The translations under genes and the position numbers were made by a program. A stretch of DNA of 64,000 nucleotides from contig NCHA01000001.1 in assembly GCA_002257025.1 (NCBI GenBank), positions 434,001 to 498,000 on the forward strand, written 5' to 3'. Below, piece by piece: positions 16,341 to 25,183 of the stretch. The stretch is from Sphingobacteriales bacterium 16-39-50 (lineage in GTDB: Bacteria; Bacteroidota; Bacteroidia; Sphingobacteriales; Sphingobacteriaceae). Positions within the stretch are counted from its first letter, which is position 1. Each line of letters opens with the position of its first letter. A model generated the notes under the pieces. The model searched no databases, was not told the DNA's origin, and saw only the letters and a program-made list of their open reading frames with translations.

Positions 16341-17792
16341 TTATAAGGTGATTTTGATATTAAAAATGTCTTTAAGTACTTGTTTAGCAGCATTATAACC
16401 ACACATCCCATGTACTCCACCACCCGGAGGAGTTGATGAAGAACAAATATATAATCCTCTCGCAGAAGTACGATATGGCGAGCTTCTAAGGGCTGGCCGG
16501 GTAAATAGCTGGCCTATATCTATAACTCCTCCATTGATATCTCCACCAATATAATTCGGATTATATGCTTCAATTTCCTTGGTATTCATCGTATGTTTTG
16601 CCAGAATCAGATCTTTAAATCCTGGCGCAAAACGCTCCACCTGGTTTTCGATAGCATTAGTCATGTCCTTCTCAGATCCATTGGGCACATGACAATATGC
16701 CCATGCCGTATGTTTACCTTCAGGGACGCGGGAAGGGTCAAATAAACTTTGCTGAGCCAGAAGAACAAATGGCTTTTCAGGTAATACACCTGCATTTGTC
16801 ATTTCTTCTCCTTTTGCTATCTCCTCATAAGTATTTCCAAGATGTACTGTACCTGCTTTACGACATTCCTGAGCAGTAAAAGGAATTGGCCCGTCCAAAG
16901 CCCAGTCTATCTTAAATACTCCCATTCCATAACGGTATCGACTTAACTGCCAGGAATATATGGATGAAAAACTCTCCCCTGCTATTTCAAGAATCTGCTT
17001 TGGAGTAAGATCAAAGAGAACAACAGCAGATGCTGGTATATCCTTCATTGATCGAACAGGCATACCAGTTTCTATTTTTCCACCTATTGAAAGAAAATAG
17101 GAAACAAGTGCATTTGCAATTACCTCTGATCCACCTTTAGGCACAGGCCAGCCCTTTAGGTGTCCGGTAACCATTAAGACCAGTCCGAAGGCTGAAGTAC
17201 CCAAATTAGTTAATGATTGCATTGAATGAGCTGCCATGCCGGCCCATAAACCTCTGGCTTCTTTAGTTTTAAATTTCCGTACAAGTGATGATGCAGAACG
17301 CAAAGCATTCAGGCCGAATGCAGCCATATCTAAGGGATGCTTTGGCAAATGTAAAGGTCCCAGTACATCCTTCACCATGCCGGGCCAGTTTTTGACCAGC
17401 GGGTTTAACAGATTGCTATAAGTTTCTCTGTCAATTCCAAGAGTTTCGGCGGTATCGTCTACACTTCCATACAGTGCTGCCGAAGTTCCATCATCAAACG
17501 GATGAGCTGCCGCCACCTCCGGATAAATGAATTCAAGTCCGTGCTGTTCAAGTGGTAGAGAATTAAAAAATGGAGAACCTGCCGCAAGCGGATGAATTGC
17601 AGAGCAGATATCATGCACAAATCCTGGCAAAGTGAGCTCGGCTGAACGTAATCCCCCACCTATTGAATCCTTTGCCTCCAGAATCAGAACTGAAAGTCCT
17701 GCCTGTTGCAAAGCAATTGCTGCCGACAAGCCATTCGGACCTGAACCTATAACGATTGCATCAAATTCAGAACTGACATTTACTCGTCTCAT
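16341..17792 (-). CDS. FAD-dependent oxidoreductase of the phytoene desaturase/PYROXD2 type
   Basis: A 483-residue flavoprotein. Residues 9-40 form the FAD-binding Rossmann unit (DAIVIGSGPNGLSAAIALQQ, then LEAKDSIGGGLRSAE). The C-terminal segment, with RGLYICSSSTPPGGGVHGMC, is the second FAD contact seen in carotenoid desaturase-like enzymes. The HDICSAIHPLAAGSPFF stretch is typical of the PYROXD2-like branch rather than of CrtI proper. No other carotenoid genes are nearby, so a carotenoid role is not supported. It is the first gene of a two-gene operon with the YeiH transporter. Confidence 0.85.
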   Translation of the reverse strand: MRRVNVSSEFDAIVIGSGPNGLSAAIALQQAGLSVLILEAKDSIGGGLRSAELTLPGFVHDICSAIHPLAAGSPFFNSLPLEQHGLEFIYPEVAAAHPFDDGTSAALYGSVDDTAETLGIDRETYSNLLNPLVKNWPGMVKDVLGPLHLPKHPLDMAAFGLNALRSASSLVRKFKTKEARGLWAGMAAHSMQSLTNLGTSAFGLVLMVTGHLKGWPVPKGGSEVIANALVSYFLSIGGKIETGMPVRSMKDIPASAVVLFDLTPKQILEIAGESFSSIYSWQLSRYRYGMGVFKIDWALDGPIPFTAQECRKAGTVHLGNTYEEIAKGEEMTNAGVLPEKPFVLLAQQSLFDPSRVPEGKHTAWAYCHVPNGSEKDMTNAIENQVERFAPGFKDLILAKHTMNTKEIEAYNPNYIGGDINGGVIDIGQLFTRPALRSSPYRTSARGLYICSSSTPPGGGVHGMCGYNAAKQVLKDIFNIKITL

Positions 17793-17987
17793 TTTAGATG
17801 AATATCATCATTCTGGACTAAAAAACATAATAATACCCTAATTATAAGGAATCATATCAAACATTAATTTACAGATTGCTGAAGTAAAAAAAGCAGACAT
17901 ATTTTACCATTTCGCAATTAAAAAGACAATAGATGAATCTTTAAATAACGTGAACTTGACATAATATTTTAAAAACCACATACCTGC

Positions 17988-17997
17988 CTTCCGGCAG
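17988..17997. repeat. Left target-site duplication of the insertion sequence
   Basis: CTTCCGGCAG directly before the left terminal repeat, identical to 19449-19458 directly after the right terminal repeat. A 10-bp duplication suits the IS4 family. Confidence 0.9.
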
Positions 17998-19448
17998 CTA
18001 CTGTTTGGACACAAATATTGTAATTTTATCTAATGAAATTGATAGGACACGAACCGGATTTTAGCGGATTACTTGGAGATAAGCGATTGGAACATCGGGC
18101 TAAGCTAATCTCAAGTTCACTTTTGTTAAGTAAATCCTCCACTATACATTCAGCAACTAGGTCCGAAGCTGAACAGAAGGGGTTTTATCGGTTTCTCGGG
18201 AATGATTCGGTAAGTGAATCCGTTCTGATAAAAGAAATGACCACCAGATGCCAAAGAAACGTGAGCGAGCGGGAGGTGATTGTTATTCAGGATAGCAGTT
18301 CGTTAGGTTTAAGCAGAAATGCCAATAATATTAAGGCCGGGAGTGGGCTAGGCCTTGTTGGAAACAAAAAAGGTCTTGGTTTTCTTTCCCACGTAAGTAT
18401 CGTATTGGATGCAAACAATGAGAGTATTCTGGGCTTCTGTGATATTCAATTGTGGCATCGTAAAGAGGATAAATCAAACAATACAACCCGGATATACAAA
18501 AAGCAAGCTGTCGAATCAAAAGAGTCTTATAAGTGGATAAGGGCGAGTAACCAAGCCAAAGATACCTTATCGGGAGCCTCAGGCATTACCATTATTCAGG
18601 ACAGGGAAGGCGATATCTATGAGCAGTTCGCATTGATTCCCGACAACAAGACCAGTCTGATTGTGCGCAGTAGGGATAATCGCAAATTAGCTGATGGCCA
18701 AAAATTATATACTGCTTTGGAAGAAGCACCCGTTTTAGGCACTTATGCCATAGACATCCAGGGAGATATTCGTAAAAATCAAATTCAGCGTAAGGTGGAA
18801 CTGGAGGTGAGGTGCGTGCCCGTTACTCTGCAGAAGCCCCAAGTCGGTGTCAGTAAAGGAATTCCCAACCAGCTCAATTTATACGCTGTAGAAGTGAGGG
18901 AGAAAGGGAATACTTCCAAAGATGCTATTTGCTGGAGGCTCTTAACCAATATACCTGTATTTTCTTTTGAGGACGCCTTACAGATTGTGAACCGATATGC
19001 TCAGCGTTGGTATATCGAACAATTGTTCCGCTTACTCAAGAAACAGGGTTATCAGATAGAAAATAGCATGCTGGAAACAGGTTGGGCAATCAGGAAGCTT
19101 TTTGTAATGGTACTCAATGCGGCACTCCGGGTGATGCAACTATATCTGGCTTATGGAAAAGAAGATTGTCAACCCCTGGAAGAAGTATTCAGTCAAAAGG
19201 AGATCGAATGCCTGAAAGCCATCGAGAAAAACCATCTGCCCATAACAGGGAAAACAACGAATCCGTATGCCCAGCAAAAGCTTTCATGGGCCTCCTGGAT
19301 TATTGCCAGACTTGGTGGATGGAAGGGAAATAGTAATCAAAGGGCGGCAGGACCTATTATTATAAAAAGGGGATTAGACAAATTTGAAACTATGTTTCAA
19401 GGTTGGCTACTACATGCTGATACTTCATGAGATGTGTCCAAACAGTAG
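17998..19448 (+). mobile_element. Complete IS4-family insertion sequence, 1451 bp
   Basis: Bounded by perfect 16-bp terminal inverted repeats CTACTGTTTGGACACA at 17998-18013 and its complement at 19433-19448. It contains one intact transposase gene in the plus orientation with short untranslated ends (35 and 18 bp). The flanking 10-bp duplications are identical, which with the intact ORF suggests a recent insertion. It lies in a non-coding repeat, so no gene is broken. Confidence 0.95.
18033..19430 (+). CDS. IS4-family (IS50/Tn5-like) DDE transposase
   Basis: A 465-residue transposase. Residues 5-65 are the Tn5-type N-terminal DNA-binding domain (LGDKRLEHRAKLI, then ATRSEAEQKGFYRFLGND). The RNase H-like catalytic core holds the DDE triad: Asp87 in VIVIQDSSSLG, Asp190 in IIQDREGDIYE and Glu329 in the YREK-type motif YAQRWYIEQLFRLLKKQGYQ. 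A C-terminal Tn5-like dimerisation domain follows. The gene is intact, so the element is probably active. The right terminal repeat starts 2 bp after the stop codon. Confidence 0.95.
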   Translation: MKLIGHEPDFSGLLGDKRLEHRAKLISSSLLLSKSSTIHSATRSEAEQKGFYRFLGNDSVSESVLIKEMTTRCQRNVSEREVIVIQDSSSLGLSRNANNIKAGSGLGLVGNKKGLGFLSHVSIVLDANNESILGFCDIQLWHRKEDKSNNTTRIYKKQAVESKESYKWIRASNQAKDTLSGASGITIIQDREGDIYEQFALIPDNKTSLIVRSRDNRKLADGQKLYTALEEAPVLGTYAIDIQGDIRKNQIQRKVELEVRCVPVTLQKPQVGVSKGIPNQLNLYAVEVREKGNTSKDAICWRLLTNIPVFSFEDALQIVNRYAQRWYIEQLFRLLKKQGYQIENSMLETGWAIRKLFVMVLNAALRVMQLYLAYGKEDCQPLEEVFSQKEIECLKAIEKNHLPITGKTTNPYAQQKLSWASWIIARLGGWKGNSNQRAAGPIIIKRGLDKFETMFQGWLLHADTS

Positions 19449-19458
19449 CTTCCGGCAG
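19449..19458. repeat. Right target-site duplication of the insertion sequence
   Basis: CTTCCGGCAG, the second copy of the duplicated target, continuing directly into the interrupted repeat element. Confidence 0.9.
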
Positions 19459-19691
19459 GCAGGGAAACATAGTACTTTATTGCTTGTAACCTACATTTTA
19501 GACACAGATAACATTGAAGCTTCGCTTCAATCTATGTGATTTCCAATCTATGTCTCTTTGAAAGCACAATTAATTCAATCTATGTGGTTAAATATTAATC
19601 TTTTTAATAACCTAATATCAAACTCACATTAAATAAATACATCATCTAAAATTCTAAAGAATCCTTATTTTCGAAATCAAAACCGTATTAC

Positions 19692-20159
19692 ATGAATTCA
19701 AAAATAGATTTAATCAGACAAACAAGATCCAAAGCATTGGAAATTATCAGCGGACTAAGTATTTCCGAATTGAATAAAATTCCTGAAGGATTCAACAATA
19801 ATATTATCTGGAATCTGGGACATCTGATCGCTGCCCAGGAAGGAATATTTTACCTTCGCGGAAAGCTCGAACTAAATATAGAACAGGATTTTTTCAATTC
19901 ATTCAAGAATGGATCCCGACCTGAACGTGAGATTCATGCTGAGGAAATTGAAAAGATAAGGTCACTCCTGTTCAGCAGTCTGGATCAGTTTGAATCAGAT
20001 CTGGAGAAAAATGCCTTTCATAATTATCCTGCATGGACTACCAGTATGGGTATACAAATCAATTCTATTGAAGATGCGCTTGACTTTTTACCATTTCATG
20101 AAGGACTCCATCTGGGACATATAATGGCTTATAAAAGAATCATCCTGAATAAAGAATGA
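19692..20159 (+). CDS. DinB superfamily protein
   Basis: A 155-residue four-helix protein of the DinB/YfiT type. Putative metal-ligand histidines are in place: one in the first conserved helix (IIWNLGHLIAAQEGIFYL) and two near the C-terminus (LPFHEGLHLGHIMAYKRI). DinB-family proteins are metal-binding proteins, some acting as thiol transferases such as bacillithiol S-transferase; that would fit with the ypdA gene elsewhere in the window, but it is only inference. The gene lies 55 bp after the end of the MITE-like repeat, which may therefore supply part of its promoter region. Confidence 0.85.
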   Translation: MNSKIDLIRQTRSKALEIISGLSISELNKIPEGFNNNIIWNLGHLIAAQEGIFYLRGKLELNIEQDFFNSFKNGSRPEREIHAEEIEKIRSLLFSSLDQFESDLEKNAFHNYPAWTTSMGIQINSIEDALDFLPFHEGLHLGHIMAYKRIILNKE

Positions 20160-20205
20160 GATTTATCATGCTTCGAAATTAATGCAGTTCCAGAGGCTTT
20201 GATAC

Positions 20206-21411
20206 CTAATAAGCCTGCAGTTCGTTTTCCACTTTGAATTTTTGTTTTGAAAAGAGAATTCCTAACATCATGATAAGGCCCGAAATCAAAATCACAAAAG
20301 ACAGGACACCTTCATTAAATTTATCGCTCATTAACTCGATAGGGATACTGTAAAATAAAATAACAGTGATCAAACCTCTTGGAGCGATGAATAGTTCCGG
20401 AAAAACATTTGTTTTTGAGATATAGCGCAGAAATACATAGCGAATCAGCAAAATCACCAAAATGATAATGCTGCCGGTTATTAATACTGGCACTGAAATA
20501 ATTAAAGACAGATCTATACTATATCCAAACAATAAAAAAAAGAAAGTACGAATAAGAAATGCAAGTTCAGCGGTCATTCCTTTTAGTTCGCGATTCACAC
20601 TGTTTAATTTTCTTGGATCCAAAAATCCAGTAATCCAGCCTTTAAGAAAGGGTTCTGTATTATTTAAAACCAACCCAAATACCAGAATAAAAAACAGGGA
20701 TGGCAAATGCCATTGCTTGGATAGTGAATAAACCAGGATCAGAATAGAAAGAATTAGAAAAACCTTGATATGCCCTTTCAAATATTTTAATAAAACCAAG
20801 ACTAAAACTGTACAAATAATTGAAATGAGACTTATCAAAACCAGATTCCAAACAAATACAAGACCTGTATTAAGCGATAATAGTTTATCTGAAATCACAT
20901 AATTGAATAACATAATTCCCAGAATATCAGAAAAAGTGGATTCATAAATGATAAATTCCCTCTTATCTGCACTCAGATTATTGACACTTGGAATTGCAAT
21001 CGCACTGCTGATTACACCCATCGCAACAGCATAAGGCAATGCCTGTTTAAATGGAATCTCAAAGGCAAAATGTAAAATATCGGCAATAGCAATTGTTGTT
21101 ATAAACAGAACAGATACCGCACTTAATAATGACCTGATTATCAGCTTTTTCTTATCCGGCGTAATTTTAAGGTCAAGAGCACCCTCCAGAACTATCATTA
21201 TTAATCCAATAACACCCAATAACTCGAGAACTGTCCTTGGAACCAAAAAGTTCATTTGATATTGATCACCTACGACTTTCAAGATCATCCCACAAACAAT
21301 CAACAATATTACTGACGGTACTTTCATACGGTCTGAAATGATATTAAATATGTATGATATGATCGTTACGACACATAAAACGATTAAAATATGGTAAGTA
21401 TCTAGGATCAT
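20206..21411 (-). CDS. Cation:proton antiporter (CPA family)
   Basis: A 401-residue inner-membrane protein with about twelve hydrophobic segments, of the Na+(K+)/H+ exchanger PF00999 family. The N-terminal VPSVILLIVCGMILK, the LLGVIGLIMIVLEGALDLKI segment and the SSAIAIPSVNNL helix break in the middle are typical; a C-terminal APRGLITVILFYSIPIELM resembles CPA1 members. There is no TrkA-N regulatory tail. It is expected to exchange monovalent cations for protons; the ion cannot be told. Confidence 0.85.
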   Translation of the reverse strand: MILDTYHILIVLCVVTIISYIFNIISDRMKVPSVILLIVCGMILKVVGDQYQMNFLVPRTVLELLGVIGLIMIVLEGALDLKITPDKKKLIIRSLLSAVSVLFITTIAIADILHFAFEIPFKQALPYAVAMGVISSAIAIPSVNNLSADKREFIIYESTFSDILGIMLFNYVISDKLLSLNTGLVFVWNLVLISLISIICTVLVLVLLKYLKGHIKVFLILSILILVYSLSKQWHLPSLFFILVFGLVLNNTEPFLKGWITGFLDPRKLNSVNRELKGMTAELAFLIRTFFFLLFGYSIDLSLIISVPVLITGSIIILVILLIRYVFLRYISKTNVFPELFIAPRGLITVILFYSIPIELMSDKFNEGVLSFVILISGLIMMLGILFSKQKFKVENELQAY

Positions 21412-21569
21412 TAGTTTGGCAGAATTGAAAAAATTTAGAAAATGTTAAGATGCACGTTTTATGCCAAAATAAGTAAAGAATCAGGTTAGAAGATAATATT
21501 AAAGAAAATATTGATTTAAAATGTCTTCAATTTAGAACAAAAATGGCCTGAATTGGTATTTAAGGGCAT

Positions 21570-22427
21570 TTACTTTTTATGAAAGCGAAGTTTTTCAGGA
21601 AGCGAGTCGAGGGCATAATACTGATGCTCAACAATTTTCCCTTTTACATTCACAATCCTGAATCCCGAACTATCGGCTCCGAGTGGTCTTCCAACAGGCC
21701 CGGTAGTGATCATTTCCAAATCACCTGATCTTCCATACGAATTACGATGATAATGGCCGGCAAAAACCTGCTTAACTCCATATTGCTTAAATAATTCAAG
21801 ATACATTTTGCGACGCTCAATATTAATATTGAAATACTCATCTGCTTCATTTGGATCTTTCAGAAACAGTGAATGGTGCATAAATACCATGATGTTTTTT
21901 GCTCCTGAATTTTTAGCCTTTTCTAAATTAATTCTCAACCAGGCTTCCTGTGCTTCGGCTTCGGCAGGCGCAAGTGAAGGGTCCTTTATCAAGGATGAAT
22001 TAATTATTATTCCAAGCATATTACCTGATCGGAAGGTATAGCGGTCCTCGCCAAAATGCTTTTTATAGAGTTCAAGGCTGGCAGGAGTTGGAACATTTTC
22101 GACATCATGATTGCCGGAAACACTGTATAATTTAATTGATGGATCCAGTTTAGCAGCAATCCGTTTATATTCTGCAATCTGTGCAAGATCACCGGGTTTA
22201 TTTACCAGATCGCCGCATATCACAACAAAAGCAGGTTTCAAACGGTTTGACTCAGCAATTGCCCTTTCCATATTTACAGTTTCCCTGCTGAATTCCTTAT
22301 TGGCATTAAAAAAACCAAATTGGGTATCCGCCATTTGAAAAAATGTATAGGGTTTCGATGAGCAGCCTGCTATCATTAACAATAAAAGGGTTGCAAGTAT
22401 ATGTCCGGGATAAAAAGATCTTTTCAT
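21570..22427 (-). CDS. Calcineurin-like metallophosphoesterase, lipoprotein
   Basis: A 285-residue exported protein. The signal peptide ends in a lipobox (LLMIAGC, Cys22). The metallophosphoesterase motifs follow in order: MADTQFG near residue 32, VVICGDLVNKPGD, SGNHDVENV, FMHHSLF and FAGHYHRNSYG. The family hydrolyses phosphomonoesters or diesters with two metal ions; the overall type is close to the CSTP1/CPPED1-like branch. The location would be periplasmic, anchored to a membrane. Monocistronic. Confidence 0.88.
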   Translation of the reverse strand: MKRSFYPGHILATLLLLMIAGCSSKPYTFFQMADTQFGFFNANKEFSRETVNMERAIAESNRLKPAFVVICGDLVNKPGDLAQIAEYKRIAAKLDPSIKLYSVSGNHDVENVPTPASLELYKKHFGEDRYTFRSGNMLGIIINSSLIKDPSLAPAEAEAQEAWLRINLEKAKNSGAKNIMVFMHHSLFLKDPNEADEYFNINIERRKMYLELFKQYGVKQVFAGHYHRNSYGRSGDLEMITTGPVGRPLGADSSGFRIVNVKGKIVEHQYYALDSLPEKLRFHKK

Positions 22428-22647
22428 TTGTTAAATATCTCTATTCAATATGACTAAGCAAAACATTTATATGATCATTACGTTAAATCTATGCTAAAAA
22501 ACAAGGTAAAATACTCGGCGACTATCTCTGAATGTCTTGATTTATCAGGAATTTAATATATAGCATCTAAGCATCGCAATAATAATGTGTTTATATTCTG
22601 TTGACCTTAATTTCTTAACTTGCGCAGACTAACCAAAACAAGATAAA

Positions 22648-23826
22648 ATGAACGAAGTATATATCATCTCTGCGGTAAGAACTCCTATTGGAAGTTTTGG
22701 AGGTTCACTCTCAAGTCTTTCTGCGAGCGACCTGGGGGCTGTTGCAATTAAAGCCGCAGTTGAACGCGCAGGTATCAAAGCTGATCAGGTGCAGGAAGTG
22801 TTAATGGGAAATGTTTTATCAGCCAATCTCGGACAGGCCCCTGCTACCCAGGCGGCAAAATTTGCAGGCTTACCTGATATGCCGGCAACTACAATCAACA
22901 AAGTATGCGCATCAGGAACGAAGGCAATTATGATAGCAGCACAGAGTATCGCATTGGGAGAGAATGATATCGTTATTGCCGGCGGGATGGAAAGCATGAG
23001 CAATGTGCCTTATTATCTCGATAAGGCAAGAAATGGCTATCGTTTGGGCAACGGACAGATCATTGACGGACTTGTAAAGGACGGCTTATGGGATGTTTAC
23101 AATGATTATCACATGGGTTCAGCAGCAGAACTTTGTGCTACAGAATGTAAGATCAGTCGCGAGGATCAGGATGCATTCGCCATAGAATCCTATAAACGAT
23201 CACAATCAGCACAGGCAAACGGAAAATTTAAAAATGAGATTGTAGCTGTTGAAATAAAGGACCGAAAAGGGGAAATAAGTCTGATTGAGCATGATGAAGA
23301 GATTAATGCAGTTAAATTCGATAAAATCCCTTCACTTAAACCTGTATTTAAAAAGGATGGTACCGTAACAGCTGCAAACGCTTCCACTTTAAACGACGGT
23401 GCGGCAGCCCTGGTACTCATGAGTAAAACAAAGGCCGATGAATTGGGACTTAAGCCTTTAGCCAGAATTATATCCTATGCAGATGCCCAGCAGGCCCCCG
23501 AATGGTTTACAACAACTCCATCTAAAGCAATTCCAAAAGCACTGGAACGTGCCGGAATCAAAGCTTCAGAGGTAGATTTTTACGAGATCAATGAAGCATT
23601 TTCAGTGGTTTCAGTAGCAAATAACCGAATTCTTCAACTTGATCCGGCCAAAGTTAACGTAAATGGGGGTGCCGTTTCAATGGGACATCCTCTCGGTGCA
23701 TCAGGTGCCCGGATCGTAGTCACTTTGCTGAATGTTCTTCAGCAGAATGGCGGAAAGATTGGTGTTGCAGGCATCTGTAACGGAGGTGGTGGAGCAAGTG
23801 CGATCATCATCGAAAATATGCAATAG
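22648..23826 (+). CDS. Acetyl-CoA C-acetyltransferase (thiolase)
   Basis: A 392-residue thiolase II, interconverting two acetyl-CoA and acetoacetyl-CoA, or cleaving 3-ketoacyl-CoA. Active-site residues are all present: the nucleophile Cys87 in INKVCASGTKAIM, the histidine of MGHPLGASGARI near residue 350, and the second cysteine in GICNGGGGASAII near residue 378. The biosynthetic or ketone-body type is more likely than the fadA type, as no fadB neighbour exists. The next gene begins 6 bp downstream and is likely cotranscribed. Confidence 0.94.
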   Translation: MNEVYIISAVRTPIGSFGGSLSSLSASDLGAVAIKAAVERAGIKADQVQEVLMGNVLSANLGQAPATQAAKFAGLPDMPATTINKVCASGTKAIMIAAQSIALGENDIVIAGGMESMSNVPYYLDKARNGYRLGNGQIIDGLVKDGLWDVYNDYHMGSAAELCATECKISREDQDAFAIESYKRSQSAQANGKFKNEIVAVEIKDRKGEISLIEHDEEINAVKFDKIPSLKPVFKKDGTVTAANASTLNDGAAALVLMSKTKADELGLKPLARIISYADAQQAPEWFTTTPSKAIPKALERAGIKASEVDFYEINEAFSVVSVANNRILQLDPAKVNVNGGAVSMGHPLGASGARIVVTLLNVLQQNGGKIGVAGICNGGGGASAIIIENMQ

Positions 23827-23832
23827 AAGATA

Positions 23833-24738
23833 ATGAGACATCTTTTTATAATTTTCGGATTGTTAATCTTTACTTCTGGAAATGCTGAAGCTCAGCATTC
23901 TGATAGTAATAAAAACAAGCAGACTATGCTGAATCTTCAGGATAGTCTGCAGATTCTAAGTTATAAAATGATCAATGACAGCATTGAACCTGAACGCTAC
24001 AATGCCAATTACCAGTTCATCAAAACATTAGTCAATACCTTAAAAACACCATATTCCTTCAATTTTTCTTTCGATTCGCTAAAGACAATTTCAATTCAGT
24101 CATCACCCGACAAAAGATTCAGGATCTTTAGCTGGCCTGTGATGAATAATGATGGCAGCTACCGTTATTATGGGACTATACAAATGAATAAGCCTGATGG
24201 TAAGCTGCAAATGTTTCCGTTGGTTGATTATACCCCTGCTATAAAAAACAGCGCTGATACTGTCACTACATCTGATAAGTGGTATGGCGCTCAGTATTAC
24301 CGTATTATATCAGTTCTGAATAATGTTCAAACTCCTTATTATGTATTACTCGGCTGGAAGGGCAATACAATAAGGTCAACTAAAAAAGTAATAGAAATCC
24401 TGTATTTCAGGGATGGTAAAGCCTATTTTGGGATGCCTGTATTCGACGGAGACAAAGAACAGCCTTTAAAAAAGCGGGCAATATTTGAGTACGACCGTCG
24501 CGCATCGATGGTACTAAACTACGAGCCATCAATAAGTACAGTGGTCTTCGACCATCTTGCTCCCCCCGACCCTAAATTAAAAGGCAGATTTGAACTCTAT
24601 GGCCCGGATTTCTCATACGATGGCTACCGCCTTGTAAATGGCAGATGGAAATTTGTACAGGATCTGGAACTCAAAAATACACCAACAGATCAGGATGATA
24701 ATTTTAATGACCCGAAGAAGATGAAGGGGAATAGATAG
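23833..24738 (+). CDS. Conserved exported protein of unknown function
   Basis: A 301-residue protein with a clear signal peptide (residues 1-20, ending GNAEAQ). The rest is beta-rich, with conserved-looking stretches FRIFSWPVMNNDGSYRYYGT, KWYGAQYYRIISVL and LNYEPSISTVVFDHLAPPDP, and a final GRFELYGPDFSYDGYRLVNG. It resembles uncharacterised proteins of Bacteroidota and has no domain I can name. It starts 6 bp after the thiolase stop, so is cotranscribed, which need not imply a shared function. Its stop codon lies at the edge of a heptamer array. Confidence 0.75.
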   Translation: MRHLFIIFGLLIFTSGNAEAQHSDSNKNKQTMLNLQDSLQILSYKMINDSIEPERYNANYQFIKTLVNTLKTPYSFNFSFDSLKTISIQSSPDKRFRIFSWPVMNNDGSYRYYGTIQMNKPDGKLQMFPLVDYTPAIKNSADTVTTSDKWYGAQYYRIISVLNNVQTPYYVLLGWKGNTIRSTKKVIEILYFRDGKAYFGMPVFDGDKEQPLKKRAIFEYDRRASMVLNYEPSISTVVFDHLAPPDPKLKGRFELYGPDFSYDGYRLVNGRWKFVQDLELKNTPTDQDDNFNDPKKMKGNR

Positions 24739-24771
24739 TTGACAATTGATAGTTGACAGTTGATAGTCATT
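24737..24771. repeat. Heptamer array (AGTTGAC/AATTGAT type)
   Basis: Five consecutive 7-bp units, AGTTGAC, AATTGAT, AGTTGAC, AGTTGAT, AGTCATT, beginning on the last bases of the stop codon of the upstream gene. Confidence 0.8.
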
Positions 24772-24892
24772 GTTGTCCGGTTAAAATTAAATTTTTAGTC
24801 AAATGTGCCATCTATGACTTTAAAACGAGAATTTATTATCGTTTTAAAAAGCATGCCACCTGTTTTATCAAAATATAGGATAAGCAAAATGA

Positions 24893-25082
24893 GGTTCCAG
24901 CTTTCGCTGGAATGACATGCACTTTTTTAGTATTGGGGAGATCCTGACCTTCGTCAGGATCGTAGTACCTGAAAAAGCCCTTTCATTAAAAATAGAAATT
25001 GATAGAAATCAGATTCCGGCGAAGGCCGGAATCTCCCTATTTCACCCCATGGGCTGTCATTCCAGCGAAAGCTGGAACCTCC
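24893..25082. repeat. Cluster of four REP-type hairpins
   Basis: Four hairpins in 190 bp: 24895-24912 (TTCCAGC/GCTGGAA), 24940-24961 (GATCCTGAC/GTCAGGATC), 25011-25034 (perfect 10-bp arms AGATTCCGGC/GCCGGAATCT) and 25060-25077 (TTCCAGC/GCTGGAA). The first and last are the same unit in opposite orientation, extended by GGTTCC...AATGACA, so the cluster is itself a large inverted repeat. Loops are of the TTTC/CTTC/GAAG type. The form recalls the palindromic units of BIME elements. No coding potential is seen in this 445-bp gap. Confidence 0.85.
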
Positions 25083-25134
25083 TAAATCTTTAGGGAATTA
25101 CATTTCAAGCTTTCACCAGACACTAGTGATTGAA

Positions 25135-25155
25135 AGTTGACAGTTGACAATTAAA
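25135..25155. repeat. Short heptamer array (AGTTGAC type)
   Basis: Three 7-bp units, AGTTGAC, AGTTGAC, AATTAAA, on the far side of the hairpin cluster and in the same orientation as the array at 24737. Confidence 0.65.
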
Positions 25156-25183
25156 CTCATAATAGGTAACAGATATCATTTAA

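Larger units (their letters stand above)
17944..19637 (-). repeat. MITE-like dispersed repeat, copy 2, split by an insertion sequence
   Basis: The element is made of 17944-17997 plus 19449-19637 and runs opposite to copy 1. Both ends carry the same imperfect terminal inverted repeat (TAACGTGAACTTGACATAA at the left, TAATATCAAACTCACATTA at the right). The hairpin TTGAAGC/GCTTCAA is conserved with a different loop (about 19517-19533), and the palindromic GGCAGG core was the target of the insertion. It is slightly longer than copy 1 because of a partial internal duplication of a CAATCTATGT segment. Confidence 0.7.

Noticed and set aside
16341..17792. Carotenoid biosynthesis locus
   Set aside because: The flavoprotein is closer to the PYROXD2-like branch and no crtB, crtY or other pathway gene is adjacent.
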